Assembly: GCA_902779315.1 (NCBI GenBank) | Contig: CACZBC010000032.1 | Span: forward strand, 1-53,726 | Direction: 5' to 3' | Length of the DNA stretch: 53,726 bases | Origin: an uncultured Bacteroidales bacterium | GTDB lineage: Bacteria > Bacteroidota > Bacteroidia > Bacteroidales > Bacteroidaceae | Shown here: one piece after another, positions 35,486 to 45,100 of the stretch | Numbering within the stretch: position 1 is the first letter of the stretch | How the letters are laid out: each line of letters begins with the position of its first letter | The notes under the pieces: model-generated | Told to the model about the DNA's origin: nothing | Databases searched by the model: none | What the model saw: only the letters and a program-made list of their open reading frames with translations | Position numbers and translations under genes: made by a program

Positions 35486-37108
35486 CCAGCAACTCTCGAC
35501 GGCATCGAGTTGAAGGCTGCTGACAGTTATATCGTTTCCCCAGAACTCCAGATTATCCCCTTGGGGAAGTGGAAGAGGGGCTGAGAAGCTATACAAACCG
35601 TCGTCAATGAAGACTTCAACTGAGGTGCAGTCGATGTAAACGTCCATCGTGAGCGAAAGGCTGGTTGGGTCTTGGGGTGAATAAAACTGGCCATTCAAGG
35701 TGTTGCGGTTGAGGTCGTAGTCGATAATGTTGTGTCCGTTGAACCGCAGCCCTGCGCTTGTGGCGTAGGTGAGGTTAAGCGTGGCACGAAGATGCAAGCA
35801 GGCCAGATGGCGATATGGACGCAGAGCTTGGTTGACTTCACGCTCACTTAAAGCTTTTTGGCTGGAATAAAGAGGTTTAAGCAAAGAGGCGACTTCCTTG
35901 ATTGGCTTGCTTACGAGGCGAACGCCGTCCTTCGTGGTGCGCAAGTTCAGTTCGGTCGGCAGGAGCATCTGCCCCCGGAAAGGCATCCCGCGATGCTCGA
36001 TGTTGGCCCATCCTATCTGTATGCGTCGTCCGTCCGGCACGTCGTTGAACGTCTGGGCGGCATAGATAGTGCCCGTCGAGAAACGGTGTTTGCCGCTTTC
36101 TGGCGTGAAGACTTTGCCATCGAAACTGCCTATCATATACGTATTGCTTGCCCCATACATCACCCATCGCACATCATTCGGGTTACCGTCAACAGCCAGA
36201 GGGAAGAGGTCAGGGCACTCCCAGAAACCGTTCACATGGCTCTGATAGGTCCAGTCGCGAAGGTTGTCGGATGTATAGATGCTGTGTCCGTTGCGTTCAT
36301 TCAGGACGAGAACCCAATGGCCCCCAGACTCGTACCAGAACAACCTCGGGTCTCTCGTGTCGTGAGTCTGCCACTTTTCGTGCGAATCAATAACAGGATT
36401 GCCTTCGTACTTGTGTAATGTCATGCCCCCATCCAGGCTGTATGCGATACATTGTGTTTCCTTGTCGCTTCTGTCGGCAGTATAGGCATAGACGAGTGGC
36501 GGGTTCTTCTTGGTACCGAAACCAGATGTGTTGTCCTTGTCGAAGACTGCCGAACCGCTGAACATTGTGCCGATTGTGTCAGGAAAAAGCACTGGGGCTT
36601 GCTCCGTCCAATGCAGGAGGTCGGGACTCGTAGCGTGTCCCCACGTCATATTCTCCCATTCGCGCTCAAAAGGATTGTGCTGATAATAGAGATGATACAG
36701 CCCGTCATGCCAAATGCAACCATTCGGGTCATTGATCCATCCACGCCTCGTCGTAAAGTGGAACTGCGGACGATTTCTCTCTCGATACATCTTCTGAGCG
36801 TCACGAATAGTGTCCGCCTGATAGACCAGCGAGAGTGCTTCCTCTGGTCCGTCAAAGGTAATGGTCAACGTCTTGCCCTTATAAGCCGTCAAGTCCTTGA
36901 AGACCCAGTAATCAGGCTCTGTCGAGAGTCGTGCCACGACGTTGAGATCATCCACACCTTTCGCTTGGAAAGTCAACTTGCGACGCTCTGCATCTTGAGA
37001 GATAGGCAGATTCAGGTACTTGCTCTTCACTTTGAAGCTCAGTTCTGCGGACTGAGCGACAACAGACAACAGGCAACAGATAACAGAAAAGATAACGCGT
37101 TTCATCAT
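35480..37108 (-). CDS. GH32 fructan hydrolase (levanase/inulinase type)
   Basis: A 542-residue exported enzyme. I place the start at ATG 37108 (or 37105): the product then begins MMKRVIFSVICCLLSVVAQS, a signal peptide, and the ATGATGA overlaps the stop of the NhaC gene; the longer open frame upstream is shadow. The five-bladed propeller has the nucleophile D127 in WINDPNG, the RDP motif in HDTRDPRLFW and the acid/base Glu in FWECPDLF. QHNPFEREWENMTWGHATS is a conserved substrate loop. The C-terminal beta-sandwich ends VESCWL. It should release fructose from beta-fructans or sucrose. Residues 20-110 are an extra N-terminal beta region. It is the last gene of the POT-NhaC-GH32 operon. Confidence 0.93.
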   Translation of the reverse strand: MMKRVIFSVICCLLSVVAQSAELSFKVKSKYLNLPISQDAERRKLTFQAKGVDDLNVVARLSTEPDYWVFKDLTAYKGKTLTITFDGPEEALSLVYQADTIRDAQKMYRERNRPQFHFTTRRGWINDPNGCIWHDGLYHLYYQHNPFEREWENMTWGHATSPDLLHWTEQAPVLFPDTIGTMFSGSAVFDKDNTSGFGTKKNPPLVYAYTADRSDKETQCIAYSLDGGMTLHKYEGNPVIDSHEKWQTHDTRDPRLFWYESGGHWVLVLNERNGHSIYTSDNLRDWTYQSHVNGFWECPDLFPLAVDGNPNDVRWVMYGASNTYMIGSFDGKVFTPESGKHRFSTGTIYAAQTFNDVPDGRRIQIGWANIEHRGMPFRGQMLLPTELNLRTTKDGVRLVSKPIKEVASLLKPLYSSQKALSEREVNQALRPYRHLACLHLRATLNLTYATSAGLRFNGHNIIDYDLNRNTLNGQFYSPQDPTSLSLTMDVYIDCTSVEVFIDDGLYSFSAPLPLPQGDNLEFWGNDITVSSLQLDAVESCWL

Positions 37109-38532
37109 CTTATAAGGTTTTTCTTTGGCAACAAAGTCGCTGCCAATATGGTCATTATGGGGCTTAAGTAGCAGAAGAAGCAATAGGGCGCATAGACGAG
37201 CGTGCTGACTCCCAAGACGTTGGCTTGTGTCATACCGCATGTGTTCCAAGGAATCAAAACGGAAGTCACCGTTGCGCTGTCCTCGCAAGTACGGCTCAAA
37301 AGGCGCGACTCGAAACCGTTCTTCTTGTAAGTATCGCTGAACATCGTTGCCGTCAGGATAATGCTGAGGTACTGGTCGGCACAGATGGTATTGAGGAACA
37401 TGCCGGAGAAGGCTGTGCTGGCAACGAGGCTGACTGTGCCGCGAACCAGTCGAAGCAGGGCTTGCATAATGCTGTCGAGCATCCTTGTCGCTGTCATGGC
37501 TGCTCCGAAAGCCATAGCACAAAGGATAATCCAAATGGTGTTGAGCATGCCGGCCATACCTCTTGTCGCAACCAAAGCATTGAGGTCGGGCACGCCTGTA
37601 TCGAGGTCTGTGCTGCCATAAACTATGATGAAAGCGCCACGAATGCGTTGTGCGAGCCCTTCATGGTCGGTGCCGGCTATCACGTCGAGCAAATGCGTCT
37701 GACACCAAACAGCAGCCACAACGCCCAACAACGTCGCGAGGAAGAGCACAACCATCGACGGCAAACGCGTCATGATGAGGATAAGTGTCAGCACAGGTAC
37801 AATGATGAGCCAAGGAGAGATGAAGAATGTCTGTTGCAAGGCTTGCTGAACTGTGGCGACATGCGAGGTGACAGCCTCTCCTTGCCCCAGTCCTACGATG
37901 GTAAAGATTGTGAGGGTGATGAGGAAAGTCGGCACTGTCGTGTAGAGCATATAACGGATATGCGTGAAAAGTGGCGTGCCAACTGTACTGGAAGCAAGCA
38001 CTGTGGTGTCGCTCATGGGCGATATCTTGTCGCCGAAGTAAGCGCCACTAATGACTGCACCTGCAATCCAAGCCTCTGAGAAGCCGAGTGCTTTGCCTAT
38101 GCCCATCAAGGCAATACCGATGGTAGCTACCGTTGTCCATGAAGAACCCGTCAGCACACTCACCAAGGCACTGATGAGGCAAGCGGAGACGAGGAACCAC
38201 TTGGGGCTCATCATCTCCATACCATAATATATTATAGTCGGCACAACACCACTCACCATCCATGCTCCGCCAAGTGCTCCGATAAGCAGCAGGATGATGA
38301 TGGCCGAGCTGACACCTCCCACCTTGTCGCTTATGGCTCGCTCGAAATCGTTCCAACAAATGAGACGCGAAGCAATGCCGATGCAGACGCAAAATGCCGT
38401 TGCCACAAGCAATGCCATCTGCGATGCACCAGCCAGCGTCTCGTCACCAAAGATGCTGACAACGAGAGCTACGAGTGCCACCAGTATTACCAGTGGCACA
38501 CACGATAGCCAAAGAGGAGGAAGGCGCTTCAA
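37105..38532 (-). CDS. NhaC-family Na+/H+ antiporter (TTG start)
   Basis: A 475-residue inner-membrane protein with about 11-12 hydrophobic segments, starting MKRLPPLWLSCVPLVILVAL. Family motifs include GSSWTTVATIGIALMGIG, GAYFGDKISPMSDTTVLA and PWNTCGM. NhaC proteins exchange Na+ (sometimes with malate/lactate) for H+. The reading frame is closed by TGA two codons upstream, so the only start giving the full first helix is TTG (38530-38532), which lies inside a heptamer repeat array. The next ATG would lose that helix. It is 40 bases behind the POT gene, and its stop overlaps the GH32 start. Confidence 0.9.
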   Translation of the reverse strand: MKRLPPLWLSCVPLVILVALVALVVSIFGDETLAGASQMALLVATAFCVCIGIASRLICWNDFERAISDKVGGVSSAIIILLLIGALGGAWMVSGVVPTIIYYGMEMMSPKWFLVSACLISALVSVLTGSSWTTVATIGIALMGIGKALGFSEAWIAGAVISGAYFGDKISPMSDTTVLASSTVGTPLFTHIRYMLYTTVPTFLITLTIFTIVGLGQGEAVTSHVATVQQALQQTFFISPWLIIVPVLTLILIMTRLPSMVVLFLATLLGVVAAVWCQTHLLDVIAGTDHEGLAQRIRGAFIIVYGSTDLDTGVPDLNALVATRGMAGMLNTIWIILCAMAFGAAMTATRMLDSIMQALLRLVRGTVSLVASTAFSGMFLNTICADQYLSIILTATMFSDTYKKNGFESRLLSRTCEDSATVTSVLIPWNTCGMTQANVLGVSTLVYAPYCFFCYLSPIMTILAATLLPKKNLIR

Positions 38533-38568
38533 TTTTCAATCTTCAATCTTCAATCTTCAATCTTCAAT
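38527..38568. repeat. Heptanucleotide array CTTCAAT x6 spanning the NhaC start
   Basis: Six seven-base units (five perfect CTTCAAT; TTTCAAT at 38534) fill the gap between the POT stop and the NhaC coding region. The TTG start codon and the whole ribosome-binding region of NhaC lie in this array. Confidence 0.85.
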
Positions 38569-38572
38569 GAAC

Positions 38573-40150
38573 CTACGCCACCTTGTTCAGCTTCTTTATA
38601 ATCGAGAAGATGAAGATAGCAGCGAGCAGACAGATTGCCATCAGCGTACCCCAAACGATGGTGAGGTTCATGCCCCACATGTGGCCGGGAATGCTGACGA
38701 GCTTGTTGCCGATAGCCGTTGCGACGAACCATCCGCCCATCATCATGCCTTTGTACTTGACAGGAGAAACTTTCGTCACGAACGAGATACCGATTGGGCT
38801 CAACAGCAACTCGGCAAAGGTGAGGATGAGGTAGGTCCTAACCAACAGCGAAGGACCAACGTTTGCCTGATGTATATGATTCACGGGATCTGCAGCGGGA
38901 AGTCCTACTGAATCCAACGTAAGCCACAGATAAGCGCAGGCTGCAACAAGCATACCCAAGCCAATCTTGACGGGAGCCTTAGGCTCTTTACCTATGCTTG
39001 CCAGCCAACCGAAGAGGGCTACGCTGACAGGTGTCAGGATAACGACAAAGCAGGGGTTGAAGTGCTGGAAGATAGGAGCAGAGATAGCCGTCTCGACACC
39101 TGCAGCAGGCACCATATTATAGAGGAAGAACGCGCCTGCAACAATCATGATTGCTGCAAGGATGCGAGGCAAACCCTTCGACTGGAAGATGCCGAACAGA
39201 CCATAAACGATGAAGATGAGAGCCAAGAGGTTGCGCACATCGAACATCATGCTCTCAATGCCTGTAGAGGTTGTTGCAGTATATTCATCTGCGAACCAAG
39301 TCAAAGTCAAGCCGTTCTGATGGAATGCCATCCAGAAGAAGATGACCACAGCAAAGACGAGGCAGAGGCAAACGATGCGCTCTTTGGTGTCATTCTCGGC
39401 AGGAACTTCCGATTCTTTGGTCTCAACAGCCTTGTCAGCCTTCTTCGTTGTGCCAATCACATGAGCGAAGGTCTTCTTGCCCAAATAATAGATAAGGATA
39501 GAGGCAATCACGCTGACGCAGGCAACGGCAAAGGCAAAGTGATAGGAGTCGGCTTTGCTGTAACCAAGCGATGTCTGTGCCCAGTTCATAATGGCAATGG
39601 CAGCCGTAGGTGCAAACAGAGCGCCAATGTTGATGGCCATGTAGAAGAGCGAGAAACCAGAGTCGCGCTTGTCGGCAAACTCAGGAGCGTTGTAGAGGTC
39701 GCCCACCATGACTTGCAGGTTGCCCTTGAAGAGACCTGTTCCCAGAGAGACAAGCAAGAGGCCTGCGCCCATTGCGATAATGGCAGGAGTGGCGCCACCC
39801 AAAGGCACAGACAGGATGAGGTAACCGATGAACATTATCATAATGCCCAACACAACCATCTTGCTGTAACCGTACTTGTCGGCAAGCATACCGCCAAACA
39901 AGGGCAGCAGATATACGACGAACAGGAAGTTGGAGAACGTCTCGCTGGCCCAACCCGAGTCGAAGCCAAAGTTGTCATGAAGGAAAAGGACAAAGACGGC
40001 CAGCATGGTGTAGTAACCGAAACGCTCGCCTGTATTGGCAAGAGCCAACGTCCAAAGTCCTTTAGGCTGCCCCTTGTAAGATAGCAGAAGGAAGCAGAAC
40101 CAGATTGCAAACAAGCCCACGATAATGGGGGTAGATAACATTTCGAACAT
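38573..40150 (-). CDS. POT-family proton-dependent oligopeptide transporter
   Basis: A 525-residue inner-membrane symporter of 12-14 helices. The signature TGERFGYYTMLAVFVLFL (family ExxER region) is near residue 40, with GGMLADKYGYSK after helix 2 and LFKGNLQVMVGDLY, the second POT signature, near residue 140. SPIGISFVTKVSPVKYKGMMMG is in the C-terminal half. It imports di- and tripeptides with protons. It leads the operon POT-NhaC-GH32, with a -7 box at 40183-40190 and is divergent from the SulP gene. Confidence 0.93.
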   Translation of the reverse strand: MFEMLSTPIIVGLFAIWFCFLLLSYKGQPKGLWTLALANTGERFGYYTMLAVFVLFLHDNFGFDSGWASETFSNFLFVVYLLPLFGGMLADKYGYSKMVVLGIMIMFIGYLILSVPLGGATPAIIAMGAGLLLVSLGTGLFKGNLQVMVGDLYNAPEFADKRDSGFSLFYMAINIGALFAPTAAIAIMNWAQTSLGYSKADSYHFAFAVACVSVIASILIYYLGKKTFAHVIGTTKKADKAVETKESEVPAENDTKERIVCLCLVFAVVIFFWMAFHQNGLTLTWFADEYTATTSTGIESMMFDVRNLLALIFIVYGLFGIFQSKGLPRILAAIMIVAGAFFLYNMVPAAGVETAISAPIFQHFNPCFVVILTPVSVALFGWLASIGKEPKAPVKIGLGMLVAACAYLWLTLDSVGLPAADPVNHIHQANVGPSLLVRTYLILTFAELLLSPIGISFVTKVSPVKYKGMMMGGWFVATAIGNKLVSIPGHMWGMNLTIVWGTLMAICLLAAIFIFSIIKKLNKVA

Positions 40151-40182
40151 ACTTTATTTGATTTAAGTTAATAATTTGCCGA

Positions 40183-40213
40183 CAAAGATATAAAAAAATG
40201 TTCAATGTTCAAT
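40183..40213 (-). promoter_or_regulatory. Promoter of the POT operon, -33 inside a heptamer array
   Basis: On the minus strand the -7 is TATCTTTG (40183-40190). Exactly 19 bases upstream is ATTG (40210-40213), one mismatch from TTTG, formed by the AATGTTC repeats. Confidence 0.65.
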
Positions 40214-40224
40214 GTTCAATGTTC
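40197..40224. repeat. Heptanucleotide array AATGTTC x4 between divergent promoters
   Basis: Four perfect AATGTTC units lie between the -7 boxes of the POT operon and the SulP gene. An open frame starting in the array (ATG 40198) is not the SulP start, because it precedes that promoter. Confidence 0.85.
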
Positions 40225-40233
40225 AATTTGTTG

Positions 40234-40241
40234 TACTTTTG
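40234..40241 (+). promoter_or_regulatory. -7 box (TACTTTTG) of the SulP gene
   Basis: TACTTTTG lies 20 bases before ATG 40261. Its -33 position falls inside the AATGTTC array and matches poorly (AATG). Confidence 0.65.
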
Positions 40242-40260
40242 CAACGCAAAAAGAAGAAAC

Positions 40261-41994
40261 ATGAAAGGATTGACACCAAGAATTATTGACAGCATGAAGG
40301 GTTATAGCCGCGAAACCTTCATGAAAGACCTCATGGCGGGCATCATCGTTGGCATCGTCGCTTTGCCCTTAGCCATCGCTTTCGGCATAGCAAGCGGCGT
40401 AACCCCCGAAAAAGGCATTATAACAGCCATTGTGGCAGGTTTCCTCATCTCCCTGCTTGGAGGTACCAAAGTGCAAATTGGAGGCCCTACAGGAGCCTTT
40501 ATCGTCATCATCTACGGCATTGTCAACAACCCTGAATACGGCTTGCAAGGCTTGCTGATTGCGACCATTCTGGCAGGCATCATACTCATCGCACTTGGTG
40601 CTTTCAGGTTGGGCGTCGTCATCAAGTTCATCCCCTATCCTATCATCATAGGCTTCACGGCAGGTATCGCGCTGACCATCTTCACGACGCAAATCAGCGA
40701 CATACTCGGCTTGACGCAAACCGCCATCAGTACGACTGGCGAAGTCATCCGCATTCCCCTCAAGACGCCTGGCGACTTTGTGGGCAAATGGATTAGTTAT
40801 GCCGAGAACATTAGTACGTTCAACCTCTGGAACTTCATCGTTGCCATCGGTTCTTTGCTGGTCATCATCTTCTCGCCTAAGGCATTGAAGAAAGTGCCAG
40901 GCTTGGGCAAGATACCTGGTTCGCTATGGGGCATCCTGATTGGAACCATAGCCGTTCTCATCATGAAACAGTACGGCATCGAGGGCATCGACACCATCGG
41001 CGACCGCTTCCACATACAAGCCCAACTGCCTAAAATGGTCGTGCCGAGCATCACTTTCGAGCTCTTCCAGCAACTCATGCCCGTTGCCTTCACGATTGCC
41101 ATCCTTGGAGCCATCGAAAGCCTGCTCTCAGCAACGGTTGCAGACGGTGTTATCAGCGACAAGCACGACTCGAACATGGAACTCATTGCACAAGGTGTGG
41201 CGAACATGGTGACGCCGCTCTTCGGAGGCATTCCTGCAACGGGAGCCATCGCTCGCACCATGACGAACATCAACAACGGCGGCAAGACACCCATAGCAGG
41301 CATCATTCACGCCGTTGTGCTGCTTGCCATCCTGCTTCTTTTGATGCCTTATGCCGAATATATTCCGATGGCTTCGCTGGCAGCAGTACTCGTCATTGTG
41401 GCTTACAATATGAGCGGTTGGCGCACGATTCGAGGCTTACTGAAGAACCCGAAGAGCGACGTTATAGTTCTCTGCGTGACCTTCTTCTTGACGGTTGTCT
41501 TCGACCTCACTATCGCGATTGAAGTCGGCCTCATCCTTGCCTGCGCCCTCTTCATGAAGCGCATCATGGAGACCACCGAAATCTCTGTCATCAAGGACGA
41601 AATAGACCTTGGCGACGCCTCGGATATGGCAGTCAACGAGGAGCATTTGGTCATCCCCAAAGGCTGCGCTGTCTATGAAATCAACGGCCCCTACTTCTTC
41701 GGCATTGCCAACAAGTTCGACGATTTGATGAAGAACATCGGGCACGAGAAGCCGAAGGTTCGCATCATTCGAATGAGGAAAGTGCCCTTCATCGACTCAA
41801 CAGGCATCCATAACCTGCAGACACTCATCGAGATGAACCACGAGGAAGGCATCCACGTCATTCTCTCTGGCGTTAACCCGAAAGTGCATAGCCAACTGCA
41901 GAAAGCACGCTTCTACGACCTGATGGACAGCGACCACATCTGTCCGCACATCGACGTAGCCCTCCAAAAAGCACGCGAATTCTTAGAAAAATAA
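40261..41994 (+). CDS. SulP-family anion transporter with STAS domain
   Basis: A 577-residue inner-membrane protein starting MKGLTPRIIDSMKGYSRETF; this ATG is chosen because it follows the -7 box and an A-rich RBS (AAAAAGAAGAAAC). The transport domain has LMAGIIVGIVALPLAIAFGIASG and GGTKVQIGGPTGAF, typical of SLC26/SulP carriers of sulfate, bicarbonate or dicarboxylates; which anion is not visible. A cytosolic STAS domain fills the last 130 residues, with the conserved FIDSTGIHNLQTL. It is single in its transcription unit and ends in array E. Confidence 0.92.
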   Translation: MKGLTPRIIDSMKGYSRETFMKDLMAGIIVGIVALPLAIAFGIASGVTPEKGIITAIVAGFLISLLGGTKVQIGGPTGAFIVIIYGIVNNPEYGLQGLLIATILAGIILIALGAFRLGVVIKFIPYPIIIGFTAGIALTIFTTQISDILGLTQTAISTTGEVIRIPLKTPGDFVGKWISYAENISTFNLWNFIVAIGSLLVIIFSPKALKKVPGLGKIPGSLWGILIGTIAVLIMKQYGIEGIDTIGDRFHIQAQLPKMVVPSITFELFQQLMPVAFTIAILGAIESLLSATVADGVISDKHDSNMELIAQGVANMVTPLFGGIPATGAIARTMTNINNGGKTPIAGIIHAVVLLAILLLLMPYAEYIPMASLAAVLVIVAYNMSGWRTIRGLLKNPKSDVIVLCVTFFLTVVFDLTIAIEVGLILACALFMKRIMETTEISVIKDEIDLGDASDMAVNEEHLVIPKGCAVYEINGPYFFGIANKFDDLMKNIGHEKPKVRIIRMRKVPFIDSTGIHNLQTLIEMNHEEGIHVILSGVNPKVHSQLQKARFYDLMDSDHICPHIDVALQKAREFLEK

Positions 41995-42038
41995 GCAAAA
42001 AAAGCCGATTTTTCAAATTTCTCCTGCGTCGTCAGCAA

Positions 42039-42148
42039 ATGACTGCAGCGACGATGGCAAATATGACGTGTGACGATGGCAATTGTATAGTGTGACGATG
42101 GCAAACGTAATGTGTTATGATGGCAAACGTAAAGTGTTACGTTTATAC
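42039..42148 (+). repeat. 22-bp repeat array E (5 units)
   Basis: Units start at 42039, 42061, 42083, 42105 and 42127, each 22 bases. The first four all end GATGGCAA, a variant not seen in the other arrays; core forms include GACGTGTGACGATGGCAA and ATAGTGTGACGATGGCAA. The array lies between convergent genes and ends four bases before the stop of the PL11 gene. Confidence 0.8.
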
Positions 42149-42152
42149 CTTA

Positions 42153-45100
42153 CTACTTGCTGCGGCCACCTACCATAATCTTCTTCCCCTTGTACAAGTA
42201 GATTCCTCTTTGCAAATTGGCTGTGAATTCATCGGCCACCCTGCGACCGTTAAGGTCGAAGACAGAAGCGGGCTGGCCTGCTCCGGAAGCCTGAACAGAC
42301 CGAATGCCTGTAGGGTCAAACAAAACGCGAAGGATGCCGCTTGCCAGGTCGCTGCTGTCCCAACAAAGGCCCCTCTCAGCGTCAATAACTTCAGTAAGCA
42401 GAACGGGCGTTCCTTTGACGGTAGTGACGTCCTTCCACAACACGATGCTGTCGCCTGCAGAGAGCGTATGAGACTCTGGAACAAAGATTTCGATATTGCC
42501 ATTCATGGTGAGCGTGCCAATGTTCTGCAAGCAAGTACAGCCTGTGCTGCCTTCCGTGGCTGAGCAATTCGCTCCAAGCTGTAATGTGGAGCCCTTGGAG
42601 AAGGTGACATTGTTGCCGCCGAAGTCCATCTGGCCAGAGGCTTCGACGCCTGAGCCAACACGCAGAATTCCGCCGTTGTTGATGGCAACAGAGGCATTGG
42701 TGAGCGGCACAGCAGCGGAGGTAAAGCCGGAAAGGACAGCATCCCTCTGAACCGTGAGTTTGCCTGTGCCAAGCTGTGCACCCGTCTTCAGACAAAGTTC
42801 GCCAGCCTTGACGGTAGTGGTGCCGCTATGACGGCTCTTACCTCCAACGGTCATCTTGCACGTTCCCACCTTATTGAAAATACACTTGTTGGCTCCGCCT
42901 CCATCGGTAAACACACCGTCGAAGGTAAAGTCTCCGCCTTCCTCCCAACTGTTACCCACTTCCCATGTGTTGTTGCCGCTGACGCTATTCTGGCTTCTGA
43001 AATCGTGTACTGGTTCATTTAGCATTCCCCTGCCCACGAGTTTGCCTATGGCGAACGTCTTGGCAACATTGCTTACGGTGCAGCCATCAGCGATATTGAG
43101 TGTCGCGTTGGGCATTCCCCCTGCCATATCAAGTGGCAGCCAAATGCTCTTGGTGGTATGCTTGACGGTTCCTTCAAATCGCGACCAGTCTCCAGTGATG
43201 CGCACACGGCTCTTATCGTTACGAGGGACAATGGTTAGGACACCTTCGCCCGTCAGCTTGTTGGCATAGGCGGTATAGTATTCCCAAGTAAGTTGCCAAG
43301 TTGCCGATTTCCCTTTGGGCACGTGGATGGCATGGGAAGTGGCCTGCACATCATCCCAAAGCGTGCCCGTCTGCATCTCGACAGCACGAACAGCCGTATT
43401 GTTTTGTATGGCTACGTCGCCACCAGCCATAATGAGGCTGTCGAGTGTGCCAGCCTTCATCAGATACATACATCCGTTGCCTTTCTTGGTGAGTTTTGTG
43501 CCAGAAAGGGCCGCATTCATCTTGAAGTCCGCAGCAGCACTGAGCACACCACCCTTCTCTCCCACCATCTTCATAGGCGACCCCATCTCTACAGCCTTCT
43601 GCGCTTGTAGTGTGGCGCCGTTCTCCATAGTGAACAAGTCGGCGCTGTCTGTCAGTCCGCCAAGGTTTCCCGTCGAAGAATACTGGTTGGACAAGGTGTT
43701 GACACGCACAATGCCACCACAGAGATGGTTGCCGCCAGTGTAGGCATTCTCGACGTTCATCGCCACAGCTCCTGCATTCTCTTTCGTGAAAACCGCGTCA
43801 CCGCCAATACTGCCAGAGCCTTTGAAAGTATAACTTGCGGTATTGTCAACGGTGACGGAAGCGGGATATACGTTGTCCGTGATGTTTACCGACTTCGTCT
43901 GGGCTTCATCGTTGAACACCACATGGTCGCCTGCCACAAAAGGGGTGCTCTCACCATTTAGGACAAAATTGTCTGTTTCTGCTTCGTCCCAAGCACTACT
44001 GCTGCCACCCATCCACATTACCGTAGCGGCATCACGCAGTCCCACAATCTCCAGGACCAGTTTCCCGTCTTCAACATAGAGCTGCTTCTTCGCAGTCTCC
44101 ATCCCTTCGACGATGATATCATCAACAGAGCCGTAGAAGCTTCCCATCTCTGCTATAATGTATTTGCCTGCAGGCATGGACGTCTGTCCCTCAGCAGGAT
44201 GCCCCTTCAACTCGATGACTGGCATCAAGTACTGAGGACCGCCCTTCGTCCAGGCTGTGCCAGTCTTGCGTTCCACGAGGAGGGCACGGGTTCGGATGGT
44301 GTCGCTGCATTGCCCTTCTCCAAAGAGGTCAAGGACGAGACGCGAGCCGAAACCAAGCGATATGGAATCGGCTGTGACTGTGCCTAAACAATCTCTGCCA
44401 CCAGGCACGATGGACGAACCGTAGGTAGCAGTTATGGAGCGGAACTCGCCGCCATTGCTCTCTAAGCGTGTGAAGCGATTCAACCATAGGGGACTGGCCG
44501 TCAAGCGTCCGTCAAAGCGCAATGTGCCGCCCCATACGTTCGTCTCGCCTGTGTGGGTAAAGTCGGCTTTGGGCAGGATGAGCATGCCGTCGCCCTGCTT
44601 CACCAAACGGCCATCGCCACTGATACCGCCCCCCGTCACGTTGCAAGTATAATAGGTGTAGTTAATCGCAGTATTCTGGGATGCACATTCGCTGGCAGCA
44701 GTTCCTTGCACGAAAGAAGGCACATTGAAGGTAAGTACGGCTGGCTGCGGATTGTCGGCTATGCTTACGTTCGTATCTGCATAACCGGAGACCAACACAT
44801 GCTGTCCGTCCTGACTGGCATCGATGACAGAGTTGTCTGCGATTGGAACGCGTCCTGAAGTGGTGAGAGGGGGCGGAGCAATGGTGATGCCCTCCAGTTC
44901 GCCAAGGAAATAGCTGGGACGAGGCGGCTGGTTGTATCCGCACATTTGCCATACCATAGCGTTACGGTACTGATGGTCGTGCCAAAGGGTATAGTTGCGC
45001 CATTTCGTTGCAGTAGGCGTAGAGTAAATGCGGATGTTGCCATTTGCGGTACGCATGATGATTTCCTCGCGCCAATCGCCGAGGATGTCGCCTTGGAAAC

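Noticed and set aside
37109-37534. N-terminal extension of the GH32 gene by 142 codons
   Set aside because: It lies within the NhaC coding sequence in another frame; the ATG at 37108 gives a normal signal peptide and an overlapping stop/start.
40198-40260. Earlier SulP start giving MFNVQCSMFNLLYF
   Set aside because: It would begin in the heptamer array upstream of the -7 box, so it would not be transcribed; the 40261 start matches the family N-terminus.
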